DNA from: a bacterium OL-1
GTDB lineage: Bacteria > Actinomycetota > Coriobacteriia > Coriobacteriales > Atopobiaceae
Assembly: GCA_000752675.2 (NCBI GenBank)
Contig: LM994625.1
Span: forward strand, 593,012-636,376
Reading direction: 5' to 3'
Length of the DNA stretch: 43,365 nucleotides
Below, one piece after another: positions 42,667-43,365 of this stretch (position 1 is its first letter; each line of letters begins with the position of its first letter). Made by a program: the position numbers and the translations under genes. The notes below the pieces were generated by a model that made no database searches, was not told the DNA's origin, and was given only the letters and a program-made list of their open reading frames with translations.

Positions 42667-43365
42667 CTACTCGTGCGCGATGCCGTAGTGGTCGAGCATG
42701 GCGCGGACCTTCTCGTCCACCCCGGGCGTGGTCTCAGCCACGGGCCTCCTGGCGGGGCCCACGGGGACGCCGGCGAGCTCGAGGGCGCGCTTGAGGGTCT
42801 GGGGCGTGGAGCCCATGTGCAGGACGTCACGAATGGGCTCGACGTCTGCCTGGTAGGAAGCGGCGGCCTCGGCGTCGCCCTCCTCGAGGGCGCGCCACAG
42901 CGACACCACCACGTTGGTGATGAGGTTGGCGGTGCCGGCGATGGCGCCGGATGCGCCGAGCGCGTGGGCGGCGGAAATCTTGCCGTCAGAGCCCACGAGC
43001 ACGTCGACGTCCTTGCCCTCGGCGGCTTCGACGTAGGCGGCGAGGTTGTCCATGTTGCCGGAGGAGTCCTTCACGCCCTTGACGTTGTCGATCTCGGCGA
43101 CGCGCGCCACGACCTCGGGCGAGAGGTTGGTGCCCGTGGACTTGGGAATGTTGTACATGAGCACGGGAATCTTGACGCTCTCGGCGACAGCCTCGTAGTA
43201 GCCCTCGATCTCGGCGTCGGAGACCTTCATGAAGTAGGGGTTGATGACCGAGACGGCTGAGGCGCCGGCGTCCTCGGCGCGCTTGGACATCTCCACGGCC
43301 TCGCGCGTGGAGCAGGAGCCGGTTCCCACGTAGACGGGCACGCGGCCGGCGACCCTCTCGATCAC
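42667..43365 (-). CDS. Dihydrodipicolinate synthase/N-acetylneuraminate lyase family protein, 5' end outside window
   Basis: Schiff-base pyruvate aldolase, 233 codons visible; the family is about 290-300 aa, so roughly 60-70 N-terminal residues lie beyond the edge. Seen: VYVGTGSCSTREAVEMSKRAEDAGASAVSVINPYF, catalytic Tyr in PVLMYNIPKSTG, and Schiff-base Lys in VKGVKDSSGN, then LVGSDGKISAAHALGASGAIAG. Without the N-terminus I cannot separate DapA from 2-keto-3-deoxygluconate or other keto-acid aldolases. Its pairing with a KDPG-type aldolase favours sugar-acid catabolism. Confidence 0.85.
   Translation of the reverse strand: MIERVAGRVPVYVGTGSCSTREAVEMSKRAEDAGASAVSVINPYFMKVSDAEIEGYYEAVAESVKIPVLMYNIPKSTGTNLSPEVVARVAEIDNVKGVKDSSGNMDNLAAYVEAAEGKDVDVLVGSDGKISAAHALGASGAIAGTANLITNVVVSLWRALEEGDAEAAASYQADVEPIRDVLHMGSTPQTLKRALELAGVPVGPARRPVAETTPGVDEKVRAMLDHYGIAHE

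Overview
The window is GC-rich bacterial chromosome, probably from an anaerobic Coriobacteriia (Atopobiaceae, Olsenella/Atopobium-like). This is inferred from GC-rich codon use, a one-piece pyruvate:ferredoxin oxidoreductase, large membrane-tethered GH3 glucosidases, a small actinobacterial-type SRP RNA, Tat-like lipoprotein signals and LytTR two-component systems. No 16S rRNA is present, so the genus is not proven. Both ends are cut inside genes: dnaX at the left and a dihydrodipicolinate-synthase-family gene at the right.

Layout. (1) 1-1.9 kb: dnaX (minus). (2) 2.3-13.4 kb: two long GH3 beta-glucosidase-like proteins (minus), both with the C-terminal-type domain placed before the catalytic domain and a membrane segment at the C-terminus. 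They flank a LytTR response regulator/GHKL kinase pair and a methionine-type ABC importer (metN-metI-metQ, plus). A consensus promoter sits exactly one start-point distance ahead of a 25-codon Met-containing ORF upstream of metN, so this is a candidate leaderless leader peptide; MetN lacks the usual C-terminal methionine-sensing domain. (3) 13.6-17.3 kb: a CapA-like protein that lacks the middle of its domain, then a complete IS21-family element (14739-17252) with a GCTCT target duplication and three 23-bp-phased end repeats on each side. (4) 17.3-19 kb: a gene-poor stretch with terminators, a candidate small RNA and nested palindromes, then a DedA protein and SRP RNA. (5) 19.2-23.2 kb: a GntR/UTRA regulator, a YcxB-like membrane protein, and the AmmeMemoRadiSam pair (Memo-AMMECR1 fusion plus radical SAM enzyme). 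(6) 23.4-31 kb: pgi, an unknown protein, thioredoxin, PAP2 phosphatase, YfcE phosphodiesterase, and a glycosyltransferase-LytS-LytR operon. (7) 31.2-43.4 kb: pyruvate:ferredoxin oxidoreductase, a degenerate class-IV aminotransferase-like protein, a GNAT acetyltransferase coupled to GluQRS, tRNA-Ser(GCT), tRNA-Arg(ACG), a patatin, serS, tRNA-Leu(CAG), and a KDPG-type aldolase next to the truncated aldolase/lyase gene.

Integration. Carbon flow genes (GH3 enzymes, Pgi, PFOR, two keto-acid aldolases) suggest saccharolytic fermentation. Two LytTR systems suggest regulated surface/glycan functions. Intergenic space carries related arrays of roughly 60-bp-phased hairpins at 2.0, 23.3 and 41.6 kb, the main structure not explained by genes.
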